Source: Bacteriovorax sp. MedPE-SWde (GTDB lineage: Bacteria > Bdellovibrionota > Bacteriovoracia > Bacteriovoracales > Bacteriovoracaceae). From it: a stretch of 64,000 nt of DNA. Location: positions 1 to 64,000 of the forward strand of contig MPCU01000014.1 in the NCBI GenBank assembly GCA_001874305.1, in the 5' to 3' direction. A program made the position numbers and the translations under genes. Under the pieces are notes generated by a model. The model did not search any database and was not told the DNA's origin. It saw nothing but the letters and a program-made list of their open reading frames with translations. Below are positions 9,805 through 20,309 of this stretch, piece after piece; position 1 is the first letter of the stretch; the number at the start of each line of letters is the position of its first letter.

Positions 9805-10754
9805 TGACAAAATTTCCAAGTAAGAAAATCACTGAGCTGTTTAATATTAAATACCCAATCATTCAAGCAGGAATGGTCTGGGTATCTGGTGCCAAACTAG
9901 CAGCTGCTTCAACAAATGCAGGCTGTCTTGGTATCATTGGTGCTGGATCAATGAAGCCAGATCTTCTTGAGCAGCATTTAAAGAAGGCCATCTCATTATC
10001 AAATAACCCTCATGCACTAGCGGTTAATATTCCACTACTTTATAAATATGCTCAAGAGCAAATTGATATATCTTTAAAGCATGGAATAAAAATATTCTTT
10101 ACCTCAGCTGGATCACCCAAAAAGTATACAAAGTACTTAAAAGATAACGGGGCAACAGTGGTTCACGTTACATCAAGCCCACAGCTAGCATTGAAATGCC
10201 AAGACGCAGGAGTCGATGCTGTAGTAGCAGAAGGATTTGAAGCAGGTGGACATAATGGCCGTGATGAAATTACCACTCTGTGCCTAATCCCTCAGGTAAC
10301 AAATGTATTAAATATTCCTGTAATAGCCGCTGGTGGAATAAAAGACGGAAAAAGTATTGCTGCGGCCTTTTGTCTCGGAGCTGATGCAGTACAAATTGGG
10401 ACTCGCTTTCTAATGACACAGGAAAGCAGCGCACATCAAAACTTTAAAGATGCCATTATAAAAGCATCCCCTAGTGATACAAAATTAATGATGAAAAAGT
10501 ATGTACCAGTAAGACTTCTTAAAAATAACTTCTATGATCAGGTACAAGAGCTTGAAGATAAGGGTGCTCCAAAAGAAGATCTAATTGAGCTTCTTGGCAA
10601 AGGACGAGCAAAGAAAGGCATGCTTGAAGGAGATATAAAGGATGGAGAACTTGAGGTTGGTCAAGTAAGCGCCTGTATTAACGATGTACCGACTGTGGCG
10701 GAGCTTGTTGAGTCTTTAGTCTTAGATTATAAGAAAACTATTAACCTATTTTAA
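9804..10754 (+). CDS. Nitronate monooxygenase / 2-nitropropane dioxygenase family
   Basis: YPIIQAGMVWVSGAKLAAA, AEGFEAGGHNG, IPVIAAGGIKDGKSIAAAFCLGADAVQIGTRF. Confidence 0.92.
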   Translation: MTKFPSKKITELFNIKYPIIQAGMVWVSGAKLAAASTNAGCLGIIGAGSMKPDLLEQHLKKAISLSNNPHALAVNIPLLYKYAQEQIDISLKHGIKIFFTSAGSPKKYTKYLKDNGATVVHVTSSPQLALKCQDAGVDAVVAEGFEAGGHNGRDEITTLCLIPQVTNVLNIPVIAAGGIKDGKSIAAAFCLGADAVQIGTRFLMTQESSAHQNFKDAIIKASPSDTKLMMKKYVPVRLLKNNFYDQVQELEDKGAPKEDLIELLGKGRAKKGMLEGDIKDGELEVGQVSACINDVPTVAELVESLVLDYKKTINLF

Positions 10755-10825
10755 GTTAATTTTTCTACATTCTACTTTAAAATAATGAAGATCGGCCCGA
10801 TAATAGATAATATACCAAAGGGAAA

Positions 10826-11326
10826 TTGATGAAACATAGAATACTTGTTGTAGATGATACAGAAGAAATTCATGAGCTATTTGACTTCATTCTCGAAGAT
10901 ATGAATAAGTGTGTAAACCCAAAGAAAGTCGAGAATCAACTTGATGATATTCTAGCAGGAAATGCAGACTGTAAAACAGAGTCTAAAGTTATAGAGAAAG
11001 AACTCATTATTGAGCACGCCTTTCAAGGTGAAGAAGCACTAGAGAAAATTGAAAAAGCTTATAATGATGACTCTCCATACTCATTAGTCTTTATGGATGT
11101 TAGAATGCCTCCGGGAATCGATGGTATTGAAACGATTCAAAGGGCAAGAGAGAAGTACAAAGATCAAGAATTCATTATCTGTACGGCCTTTAACAACTAT
11201 GATTGGAATGAGTTATTTAAGACGTTTGGAAGAAATGATAAAGTACTCTACATTACAAAGCCATTTTGTGACACTTCCCTGAAACAAATGACTAATTATA
11301 TTTTAGCAAAGGTAGAAAGAGCTTAA
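10826..11326 (+). CDS. Stand-alone response regulator receiver protein with an insert
   Basis: ILVVDDTEEIHELF, VFMDVRMPPGIDGIET, YITKPF; about 35-aa insert after first helix. Confidence 0.88.
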   Translation: MMKHRILVVDDTEEIHELFDFILEDMNKCVNPKKVENQLDDILAGNADCKTESKVIEKELIIEHAFQGEEALEKIEKAYNDDSPYSLVFMDVRMPPGIDGIETIQRAREKYKDQEFIICTAFNNYDWNELFKTFGRNDKVLYITKPFCDTSLKQMTNYILAKVERA

Positions 11327-12921
11327 GGAATACGTATTTCAAAACTCGCGCCCTTATCCTTTCCTTCACTAAAAGCAAAGATCTCTCCACCTAACTCTCT
11401 AATTGTATTAGCTGCATCATGAAGGCCAAAACCACTTCCTGTATCTTTAGTCGTATATCCAAACTTAAATAGGTTTTCCATACTTTCATACTCGATACCA
11501 ACTCCAGAGTCAGTGTAGATGATTATAATTTCACCCGTATCATTCTCATTTAAAGTAATGTTTATTTTCATATCATTTGATAGATCGCCGCTTTGTAGAA
11601 TTGATTCTTTTGCATTTAAAAGAAGGTTTACAAAGACATTTAATAAGTTTGCCTTATTGGCCTGTATTAAATGAACGGCACTACTTTCAAAGTTAATATT
11701 TATTCTATGCCTTCCCAAAGACTCACTCATTAATTGAATACTATCGTTAATAACTTCTTCTAGGTTAACCTCGAGTTTGAAGTCACCAACCTGTGCATAC
11801 TTTTGTTGCGACTGAACCGTTTTCAACATTGTTCTATTGGCACCAACAAGCGTATCAAGCTGAGACTGTATCTTCTCCTGTTCAGCACTTAATTCACCTG
11901 CAAGGTGGCAATAAGCATTGAGGATCTTTTGGACTTCATCGCTCTTCTTTTCAGGAGCTAAACTATCTACATGTTCTTTTATTTTTGGAAAGTACTGTAT
12001 AGAAGAATCTTTAACAAGCTTCTTTAGACTTTCAGCACTATTACTTGCAAGGGTTAGGATATTACCGATATTATGTAAAACACCTGCAGCCATCGTTGCC
12101 ATACCGGCCATATGAGCAGTATCGAGAAGCTTATTTTGGGCCTGCTTAAGCTCTTGCGTTCTTTCTTCGACCTTAAGCTCTAGATTTGTATTTAAATCCT
12201 TTAGCTGATTATTCTTATCCTTAATGCTATCGATTAATGTCTTAAAGTAATTTCGAATATAATCGACTTCATCTGTGGATTCAATCTCAGATTGGTGACT
12301 ACCAGTCATTGATCTTCTAACGCTTACCATTTCATTTAATAATGACTCTAAAGGTACCAGTAGAATTTTTCTAAAAAAGAAGAATCCAATAATTAATACT
12401 AAGATAACAACAGCATAAGAGATTTTAAGGTAGTCATAAACAATATCATCTACCACTGTCTGATACTTTATATTATCAAACCCTATTCTAATATGGAAAA
12501 AATCGCGTGTATTAATTTCTACTTTATAAAAATATTCTGTTAGAAATTCATTATTCTTATCGGGAACAAATAATCTCACTTTTTTAGAATTTATGTACTT
12601 TGCGAAATCAATTTTTGGAGCATGTCCAAATCGATGAATAATCCCATGATCTCTATTATATATTCTGATATATTTTATCTCTGGGTTTTCGCTCTTTGCT
12701 CTCACAAGAAGTCTCTCGACTTCATCAGAAAGTCCGTAGTCTAGTGGTTCAGCTAAAGAGAAACCTATTTGTTCTGTAAACTTTGTTTGAATTTCTTGAG
12801 CAGAAATTAGAACAAGTGCTTTCATGCGATTCGAATGATAGCTTGTCGACAACATAGTCAGTCCAAGAATAAGGACCACAAAGAAGCCTAGTATCTTATA
12901 GCGTATTCCAATATTTTTCAT
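11323..12921 (-). CDS. Membrane sensor histidine kinase
   Basis: Two TM segments, HAMP-like linker, GVLHNIGNILT H-box, NVFVNLLLNAKESI N-box, DSGVGI, GSGFGLH G-boxes. Confidence 0.92.
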   Translation of the reverse strand: MKNIGIRYKILGFFVVLILGLTMLSTSYHSNRMKALVLISAQEIQTKFTEQIGFSLAEPLDYGLSDEVERLLVRAKSENPEIKYIRIYNRDHGIIHRFGHAPKIDFAKYINSKKVRLFVPDKNNEFLTEYFYKVEINTRDFFHIRIGFDNIKYQTVVDDIVYDYLKISYAVVILVLIIGFFFFRKILLVPLESLLNEMVSVRRSMTGSHQSEIESTDEVDYIRNYFKTLIDSIKDKNNQLKDLNTNLELKVEERTQELKQAQNKLLDTAHMAGMATMAAGVLHNIGNILTLASNSAESLKKLVKDSSIQYFPKIKEHVDSLAPEKKSDEVQKILNAYCHLAGELSAEQEKIQSQLDTLVGANRTMLKTVQSQQKYAQVGDFKLEVNLEEVINDSIQLMSESLGRHRININFESSAVHLIQANKANLLNVFVNLLLNAKESILQSGDLSNDMKINITLNENDTGEIIIIYTDSGVGIEYESMENLFKFGYTTKDTGSGFGLHDAANTIRELGGEIFAFSEGKDKGASFEIRIP

Positions 12922-12928
12922 ATATCTC

Positions 12929-14101
12929 TCAATCTACCTTATATATTTCATTATTCACTGTTTTAATCTTCATATCCTTCATAACGTAGATTTTAATAGA
13001 TTTTAGTCCACTATGATCTTTAGGAGAAAAGCTTACCGGAGTAGAAATTCCATCAGTAGAAAAATTATTAATTGACTCAAAGCCATTAAGAAGTGAAGTA
13101 TTCTTTTCTATTGAGAGGCTTACACCTTTAACTATAACCATTGCAGTGGCCCAACCGGCAACAAACTTAGAAGGTATGACAGAGGCCCTCTTATTTAAAA
13201 TTATATGTTCTCTAATTTCTCTTATTCCCTTACTCTGTACTTCATTTCCATGAGCAAATAGAGGTATTCCCATATAGCCATCACTTGCATCTTGAACAAG
13301 TCTCATTATATTTTCATTAAATGCCCAATTTAGTCCAATGAGCTTAGTCTTAAGGCCAATCTTCTTTGCCGCACTTAATATGGATACCGTTGCCTTGGTT
13401 GTCTCCTGAATAATTGCATAGTCTGCTTTGGCCGCCTCAATCTTCTTCATCTCTTTTATACTATCAAATGAGTTTAGCGCAATGACTTGCTTAATCACTA
13501 CATTTAACTTTAACTTTTTTATCGCAGTATTAAACCTCTTATTAAAGAACGGGGATTTTCCAAAACTTGTTGAGTTATATATTAGAGCAACTTTCGCATT
13601 TGGATTTTCTTTCTTTATATACTTGAGCGCCATTATTGCTTGATCAGTATAACTCGCTCCCATAAAGAATGTGTAAGGGGATTTTTTTGGCGAAGATAGA
13701 ATTTCATCATAAGAAGCTGTGAACACTATGATTTTATCTTTTTTCGCAAGATTCATAATCTTCAAACAAGATGCTGTTCCCCATGCATGAATTACTTTTA
13801 CTTTCTTGTCCCTTAATTCTTTGTAGTATTTTACAGCTAATAGTGGATTGTATTTGGTGTCTTTAATTACAAGCTCTACTAAAAACGGATGTGAATGCTC
13901 ATTGTTGAACTTTGTAAAATAGTCTTTAAGTCCCCTCAAGTATGGCCTTGCCACGTCACGGGTTTTACCAGAGTAGTCTATTAGCACTCCGATTTTAAAG
14001 CTCTTCTTCTGAGCAAAACCATTAAAGGAAATTAAACAGCATATTAGAATGACAATGGCTTTAATATAACTCAAAGAACGCTCCAAATAAGTTAAGGCCA
14101 T
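12929..14101 (-). CDS. Periplasmic ligand-binding protein (Leu/Ile/Val-binding type I fold)
   Basis: Signal peptide; FKIGVLIDYSGKTRDVARPYLRGLKDYF...; fold-type I SBP motifs; 7 nt upstream of the kinase. Confidence 0.8.
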   Translation of the reverse strand: MALTYLERSLSYIKAIVILICCLISFNGFAQKKSFKIGVLIDYSGKTRDVARPYLRGLKDYFTKFNNEHSHPFLVELVIKDTKYNPLLAVKYYKELRDKKVKVIHAWGTASCLKIMNLAKKDKIIVFTASYDEILSSPKKSPYTFFMGASYTDQAIMALKYIKKENPNAKVALIYNSTSFGKSPFFNKRFNTAIKKLKLNVVIKQVIALNSFDSIKEMKKIEAAKADYAIIQETTKATVSILSAAKKIGLKTKLIGLNWAFNENIMRLVQDASDGYMGIPLFAHGNEVQSKGIREIREHIILNKRASVIPSKFVAGWATAMVIVKGVSLSIEKNTSLLNGFESINNFSTDGISTPVSFSPKDHSGLKSIKIYVMKDMKIKTVNNEIYKVD

Positions 14102-14207
14102 ATAATTATACGATCACTTTCATATTTAGTTTCTCAAGTGGGTTTAAGCTTAGCTGGTAAATGTTAATTTTTTTAAAGAATAATGTAGTATTAAAGAAGT
14201 TAGAAAG

Positions 14208-14250
14208 AATCCTATGGGCAAACTAAAGATAGTCGCCTGACCATAGGATT
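14208..14250 (-). terminator. Perfect 10-bp inverted repeat downstream of htpX
   Basis: aatcctatgg ... ccataggatt with 23-nt loop. Confidence 0.45.
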
Positions 14251-14268
14251 ATATAAATCGCCAATTTA

Positions 14269-15168
14269 TTAAGTATTTGATCTTAAAGCACTTATCCTCT
14301 TATCTAGCGGTGGATGTGAAGAGAAAAGAGCAAGAAAACTACTCTTATCAGAGATCTTAAATGCCTGTAAATGAGGCTCTTTATTATCAACTTGCTCAAC
14401 ACTTCCTTTAAGCTTTTCAAGAGCTGCAATCATCTTCTCACGTCCAGCAAGCTTTGCGCCACCGTCGTCAGCTCTGAATTCTCTAAATCTTGAAAACCAC
14501 ATAAGAATCGGCATACATAGAAATCCAAAGAACATATCAAGAGCATAAACAAGCATCATATGAGCAAAGAAACCTAGCCCTTGTCCTCCCTCACCTTCTT
14601 CATCATCACCTCTTAAGGCCTGATCAATTAGCATTGCTCCTACACGAGATAGAAACATCACAAAGGCATTTAAAACACCCTGAGCTAATGCCATCGTTAC
14701 CATATCTCCATTTGCGATATGAGCAACCTCATGGGCCAAAACACCTTCTACTTCGTCTCTAGACATATTACGAGCCAGACCAGCAGATACCGCCACGAGA
14801 GAGTTATTCTTTGAAGGTCCAGTAGCAAATGCATTGATCTCAGGACTATCATAAATATAGACCTCAGGCATTTTCTCAATGCCGGCCATTTTAGCAAACT
14901 GATGAACAGAAGTTGCAATATAGCCAATCTCAGCATCATGAGGAGCAATCTCTTGCATCCTATAGGCCCTCTTGGCCATCCATTTAGAAATGGACAGTGA
15001 TATAAATGATCCACCCATACCAAACATCAAACAGAAAATTAACAGTGACTGATAATTGATACCATTTGCGCTTAAATAAGGTGATACGCCAAGTAAGTTC
15101 ATCACAAGGCCAATTGTTGAAACAACTAAAATATTAACGACTAAAAATAGTCCCATTCTTCTAAACAT
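14269..15168 (-). CDS. htpX: HtpX membrane zinc metalloprotease
   Basis: VLAHEVAHIANGDMVTM, SPEINAFATGPSKNNSLVAVS, FREFRADDGGAKLAGR, SSHPPLDKRISALR. Confidence 0.95.
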   Translation of the reverse strand: MFRRMGLFLVVNILVVSTIGLVMNLLGVSPYLSANGINYQSLLIFCLMFGMGGSFISLSISKWMAKRAYRMQEIAPHDAEIGYIATSVHQFAKMAGIEKMPEVYIYDSPEINAFATGPSKNNSLVAVSAGLARNMSRDEVEGVLAHEVAHIANGDMVTMALAQGVLNAFVMFLSRVGAMLIDQALRGDDEEGEGGQGLGFFAHMMLVYALDMFFGFLCMPILMWFSRFREFRADDGGAKLAGREKMIAALEKLKGSVEQVDNKEPHLQAFKISDKSSFLALFSSHPPLDKRISALRSNT

Positions 15169-15322
15169 TGAGAAATCTCCTTAAAATTAACTCATATTTA
15201 TATAATGATACCTATTGGAATATAGTCAAGGTACTTAACAAAAAACTGACATTTAATTCTAAAGACTTGGAGCTATTTTACCGATGTAAGTACTGAATAT
15301 TCACTTTTAATAAATCGAAACT

Positions 15323-16627
15323 ATGCTAAAGAAATCTCTTACAACTGGTGAAATTGCTTGGAACAGTATAATCTTTGTTGCTGTCATATTAACAGCATTA
15401 GAGGCACCATATAGCTTTACTTTTGGAACACGTATTCAAAAGTGGCAATTGGTCTCAGACTTCATAATCTCATTAATCTTTATTATTGATATTTGCTACC
15501 AGGTAAGACAGAGAGTAAAGGGCAGGGCCCAATTAAATACAACAACAGAGAAATTTAACTGGTGGTCACTTCTCATTGTAGATGTAATGGCCGCAATCCC
15601 ATTTGATATTATAAGTTATAGTCTAGGCGGAGCATCAGGTATTCGATTCTTTAATCTCCTTAGACTATTTAGGCTAGTTAGAGTTATTCGTATCATTCAG
15701 CTATTTGGAAAACTCCCAATAGTATCAAAAGCTGTAAGAGTTAATATCTACATTATCTTCTTCGTAATTATCGTTCAATGGGTAAGCTGTGGATGGATTT
15801 TAATCAATCCACAAACAATTGATGATCAAACAACACACTTTATAAAGGCCGTTTACTGGACTGTTACAACTCTTACAACAATTGGTTATGGTGATATCAC
15901 CCCTACTACAAATATCGGTCGACTCTATACAATGGTCATCATGATTTTAGGAGTTGGTATCTACGGTATTGTTATTGGTAATGTGACAAGAATGATGGCG
16001 GCCGGTGATCGTCACAAAGAAATGGCCCGTGAAAGAATGACAGATCTTGGGACATTTATGAAGTACTATAATATTCCAGAGAGACTTCAAAATAATGTTA
16101 GTAGTTACTACCAGCATTTAATCACAAAGAGACTCACAGATAACGATAACAAAATTATCAATGAGCTCCCTCAAGCACTTCAACAAGAACTACAGATCTA
16201 TATGAATATTAAATTAATTCGTAATATTCCTATTTTTAAAGACTGCTCACAGCAGTGCTTAAAAGATGTCGCCGGTGCCCTCCAACAAAAATATTATGGT
16301 CCGGGACAAACGATCATCAATATTGGAGAAGTTGGACAGGAAATGTTCATTATTGGCCATGGAATCGTAGAAGTTATCCTTAAAGATGGTAATACCGTTG
16401 CCACACTGCACGAAAACCAATTCTTTGGAGAAGGCGCTCTTGTTCGCGAAACCAAAAGAAATGCCAATGTTAGAGCACAGAGTTATTGTGACCTCTACAG
16501 GCTTGAGAAAGTCCAGTTTGAAGAGATTATTGCAAGGCATCCTGATTTACTTGATAGTATTGAAAGAGTTGCAAACAAACGTTCTTCAGATAGACGTGCG
16601 CCACGAACTCCATCTTCTAAATCTTAA
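15323..16627 (+). CDS. Voltage-sensor K+ channel with C-linker and cyclic-nucleotide-binding domain
   Basis: S4-like FNLLRLFRLVRVIRIIQLF; selectivity filter TTIGYGD; C-linker-like helices; cNBD GEVGQEMFIIGHGIVEV...FFGEGALVRETKRNANVRA. Confidence 0.93.
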   Translation: MLKKSLTTGEIAWNSIIFVAVILTALEAPYSFTFGTRIQKWQLVSDFIISLIFIIDICYQVRQRVKGRAQLNTTTEKFNWWSLLIVDVMAAIPFDIISYSLGGASGIRFFNLLRLFRLVRVIRIIQLFGKLPIVSKAVRVNIYIIFFVIIVQWVSCGWILINPQTIDDQTTHFIKAVYWTVTTLTTIGYGDITPTTNIGRLYTMVIMILGVGIYGIVIGNVTRMMAAGDRHKEMARERMTDLGTFMKYYNIPERLQNNVSSYYQHLITKRLTDNDNKIINELPQALQQELQIYMNIKLIRNIPIFKDCSQQCLKDVAGALQQKYYGPGQTIINIGEVGQEMFIIGHGIVEVILKDGNTVATLHENQFFGEGALVRETKRNANVRAQSYCDLYRLEKVQFEEIIARHPDLLDSIERVANKRSSDRRAPRTPSSKS

Positions 16628-16681
16628 CTAGCTAAGAGAGTCCATTTTTGCTAGCATTAGCCTTCATATATGGAGGTTAGA

Positions 16682-18067
16682 ATGCTCAATTCTCAAACAG
16701 CAAAAGACGTAATCGATTACGCACTAATAAGAGGTGCCGACTTCGCAGAACTCTTTGTAGACAAACAAACATTTGAAACATTCGCGATGAAGAGTTCTCA
16801 AATAGATGACGTATCTTCTGGTATCAATTTTGGTATTGGAGTTAGATTAATATATGGTACAAAAGTTCTTTACGGATATACAAACTCAACAAAGAAAGAA
16901 GACCTTATTGATATTGTAAAATCTCTTAGTGCTAAAGACATGAGAGATCCAATCAACACAATGACTTCATTTGACTATATGAAATACGATGATCGTCATG
17001 CCGTGAGTAATGGACTTTTAAATAATGTTGATCTTGATAAGAAAATTCCTTTTCTTCTAGAAATCGATAAGCACACAAGAGCTGTATCAGATAAAATTCA
17101 GCAAGTAACTGCAGGTGTTTCACAATACCTTCAAGAAGTAGAAATTTATAACTCTGAAGGTCTTCAAACAAGTGATACTAGAAACCACATTCGTCTTAGA
17201 GCGGGAACAATTGCAAAAGATGGAAGTATACAAGACTCAGGTTCATACTCTCCTGGAGCAATGATGGGCTGGGATTATATCAATGCGATGGATCCTAAAA
17301 CAATTTCTGAAGAGATAGCTAGAGAAGCAATTACAAAGCTTACAGCAGAAGCTTGTCCAGCAGGAAATATGCCTGTTGTTATCGACAATGGCTTTGGTGG
17401 AGTAATCTTTCATGAAGCATGTGGCCATCTCTTAGAAACAACTTCTGTGGCCAAGAAAGCTTCAGTATTTCATGACAAGCTTGGAGAGATGATTGCTTCT
17501 AGCGTTGTTTCAGCCGTTGATGACGGAACACTAGAAAACTACTGGGGATCAATTAACATTGATGACGAAGGTATGCCAGCTGAGAAAACTCAACTTATAA
17601 AAGACGGAAAGCTTACAAGTTTTATGGTTGATAGACTTGGTTCAATGAAAACAGGTTATGAAAGAACTGGTTCTGGACGTCGTGAATCATATAAATATGC
17701 ACCTACCTCACGTATGAGAAATACTTATATCGAGGCCGGTGATTCTAAAATTGAAGATATGATTGGATCAGTTGAGAACGGTCTCTATTGTAAGAAGATG
17801 GGTGGTGGATCTGTTTCTCCAGGAACAGGAGAATTTAATTTCGCAGCTCAAGAGTGCTACCTCATTGAAAATGGAAAAGTATCAACAGCTGTAAAAGGTG
17901 CAACGCTTATTGGCTCAGGGCCAAAGTCTCTCAAAGAGATAAGCATGGTAGGTGATAATCTTGATTTCGCTGCCGGTGTTTGTGGATCTGTCTCAGGTGG
18001 TGTTCTTGTAACAGTAGGACAACCTGCTATCAAAGTAGATAATATTCTTGTTGGAGGTGGAAAATGA
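16682..18067 (+). CDS. tldD: TldD metalloprotease component
   Basis: VIDNGFGGVIFHEACGHLLE (HExxxH), SGRRESYKYAPTSRMRNTYIEAG; SD ggagg 6 nt before ATG at 16682 favours this start over 16670. Confidence 0.93.
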   Translation: MLNSQTAKDVIDYALIRGADFAELFVDKQTFETFAMKSSQIDDVSSGINFGIGVRLIYGTKVLYGYTNSTKKEDLIDIVKSLSAKDMRDPINTMTSFDYMKYDDRHAVSNGLLNNVDLDKKIPFLLEIDKHTRAVSDKIQQVTAGVSQYLQEVEIYNSEGLQTSDTRNHIRLRAGTIAKDGSIQDSGSYSPGAMMGWDYINAMDPKTISEEIAREAITKLTAEACPAGNMPVVIDNGFGGVIFHEACGHLLETTSVAKKASVFHDKLGEMIASSVVSAVDDGTLENYWGSINIDDEGMPAEKTQLIKDGKLTSFMVDRLGSMKTGYERTGSGRRESYKYAPTSRMRNTYIEAGDSKIEDMIGSVENGLYCKKMGGGSVSPGTGEFNFAAQECYLIENGKVSTAVKGATLIGSGPKSLKEISMVGDNLDFAAGVCGSVSGGVLVTVGQPAIKVDNILVGGGK

Positions 18068-19395
18068 AAAATATGATCGATAAGACAATGGAGATTGCAA
18101 AGTCTCTTGGTATAAATGATCTTGATGTCATTATCTCTGCGCAAAACTCTTTTTCTTTAAAAGCGGAAAAAGGTGATCTTTCAGAATATAAGAAAGCAAA
18201 CTCTCACTCTCTTGGAGTTAGAGTTATTGTTGATCAAAAAGTAGGAACAAGCTTTACAGAAGCTCTAGACGAAGACTCTATTAAGAGAACTTTAGAAAGT
18301 GCCAAAAAGAATTCAAAATATGGAAAGGTTAATCCTCACGAAAAAATCACTGCAAAAGGTGTAGATCTTAATGACGTAAATGCTAAGGCAAATGTTGAAT
18401 TTAGACCTGAAGTAGAAGAGATGATCGACAAAGCACTTTACATGGAAAAAGGTGTTCTAGATAAGGAGCCTCTTGCTGATAATGCTCCATATAACGGTGT
18501 TGCAGAAGGTGAAATTCACGTTGTTATGGGTAACTCTCTTGGAAATAGATGTGAGCATAAGTCACGCTATTACAACTGCTATACATCTGCCCTACTAAAA
18601 AAAGACGATAAGAATGCCATGCATTTTCATTCAGACCTTAAAAGAGACTATAGAGACTTAGACTTTGAAGGCTGTATCGATGAGTCGATTGAAGTTGCAA
18701 AGCACCTCCTTGACGCTGAACAGATTAAAACTGGAAAGTATGATGTCATGTTCAAAACAGACCTCTTTCAAAATATCTTTGATTCATACTCAATGATGTT
18801 CTCAGCGAAAGCGGTAATAGATAAGAGATCCCCTTGGCGTGACAACCTAGGAGAGATGGTCGCTTCAGACAAGATTACTTTTATAGATAACCCTCTTTAT
18901 AAAGAAGGCTTTAGTGTTACTCCGTTTGATAGCGAAGGATATCTTAAGCAAGAAAATACACTTGTTAAAAATGGTAAGCTAGAACAATTTATCCATAACT
19001 CTGCAACAGCAAGTGAGCTTGGACAAGAGAATAACTTCTGTGCTTCTCGCTCTTCAAAAAGCCCTCTTGGAGTTGGACTCTCCAACTTTATTATAAAAGA
19101 AGGTACAGATAGCGAAGAAAGCTTAAAAGCTAAAGAGTATGTGGAAATAATTAAAGCGCAAGGACTTCACAGTGGTATCAATGCAATTAGTGGAGACTTC
19201 TCACTAGGTGTATCTGGTAGAACATGGAAGAATGGAAAGGTTACGGGTTATTTTAAAGACGTTACTGTAAATGGAAATTTCTATGAAATGCTAAAATCGA
19301 TTAGTTTTGTAGGTGATAAACTTCACCACTCGGATGACAAGACTTTCTTTACACCTAAGATTATTTTCCCATCGTTATCAATTGCTGGAAACTAA
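18064..19395 (+). CDS. tldE: TldE/PmbA-like partner of TldD
   Basis: Overlaps tldD by 4 nt; SLGVRVIVDQKVGTSFTEALDEDSI, NFIIKEGTDSEESL, ISGDFSLGVSGRTWKNG. Confidence 0.9.
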   Translation: MKNMIDKTMEIAKSLGINDLDVIISAQNSFSLKAEKGDLSEYKKANSHSLGVRVIVDQKVGTSFTEALDEDSIKRTLESAKKNSKYGKVNPHEKITAKGVDLNDVNAKANVEFRPEVEEMIDKALYMEKGVLDKEPLADNAPYNGVAEGEIHVVMGNSLGNRCEHKSRYYNCYTSALLKKDDKNAMHFHSDLKRDYRDLDFEGCIDESIEVAKHLLDAEQIKTGKYDVMFKTDLFQNIFDSYSMMFSAKAVIDKRSPWRDNLGEMVASDKITFIDNPLYKEGFSVTPFDSEGYLKQENTLVKNGKLEQFIHNSATASELGQENNFCASRSSKSPLGVGLSNFIIKEGTDSEESLKAKEYVEIIKAQGLHSGINAISGDFSLGVSGRTWKNGKVTGYFKDVTVNGNFYEMLKSISFVGDKLHHSDDKTFFTPKIIFPSLSIAGN

Positions 19396-19402
19396 AGATT
19401 TA

Positions 19403-19429
19403 CTTGGTAGGCCACACTGGTCTACCAAG
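19403..19429. terminator. Hairpin between convergent genes
   Basis: cttggtaggcc-acact-ggtctaccaag, 10/11 paired. Confidence 0.55.
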
Positions 19430-19442
19430 GATATATATTCCA

Positions 19443-20177
19443 TTATCTACTAATTGTTGATGGGATACTACTATCAACATCACGTAACATTAGCGGAACA
19501 GTTGCTTTGGCTATATTTCGAGAGGTATCATTAATTGCAGTGTTACTATCAGCAACAACAAGATCTAAGTCTTCTGAAGTTAACATATAGGTTCTTCCAT
19601 TAGGGCATTTAACTGTTGTTGGAGAGATCATCTCACAAACACCTCTTCCTTTAATTTCAATTTTCTTTAGTGGTGTATAGGCAACGAAGCTACTAGGAAC
19701 TTTAACACTTCCATCAAAGTCATCACCTGAACATTGATCATTTTTTAAATCTATCTTTCCATTATGCATTGTAAATACATTTGAACATACCGCTCTTTTT
19801 GCCCCTTCTTCGTCTGTTAACTTTACTGCAAAACAAGACTGGTAATAGTTTGGATTATTAGGAGCAAAAGTTACTATTGGATCTCCTATCTCTTTATATC
19901 CAAAGTCTTCTTGTACTTTTAAATTAGTTATAACTGGTTTTTTTCCAGGACGACTTCCCTTATTTTTTTCGACTTCTTTATTAAGAGCTAAGAAAGCAGC
20001 TGCACGGGATAGAAATAACGCCTTTTGCTCCTGCTTGAATTCTTTAGGCCTCTCTAAACTAGCTCGATTAAAATCAGATCTATGAGTAACTATACAGCTA
20101 CTAAACTCTTCAGTTGGATACTTAGCAGAAGCTGAGCTTACAATAATCATAGAAAGTGCTAGGTAAAGAAATTTCAT
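19443..20177 (-). CDS. Secreted protein, unknown function
   Basis: Start at 20177 preferred (MKFLYLALSMIIVSSASA signal peptide, SD gagga); track start 20267 is upstream. Confidence 0.75.
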   Translation of the reverse strand: MKFLYLALSMIIVSSASAKYPTEEFSSCIVTHRSDFNRASLERPKEFKQEQKALFLSRAAAFLALNKEVEKNKGSRPGKKPVITNLKVQEDFGYKEIGDPIVTFAPNNPNYYQSCFAVKLTDEEGAKRAVCSNVFTMHNGKIDLKNDQCSGDDFDGSVKVPSSFVAYTPLKKIEIKGRGVCEMISPTTVKCPNGRTYMLTSEDLDLVVADSNTAINDTSRNIAKATVPLMLRDVDSSIPSTISR

Positions 20178-20309
20178 AATTTGAATCCTCAATAAGTTAT
20201 ATCCTAGTCTTATTATCGGGCAATTATGAGAATATATTGAGGATTTTATGTAAGCAGCTGAAAACACATTAGAGAATGGCCAAACAGCTGCCCAATTTAC
20301 TTGTCAATT

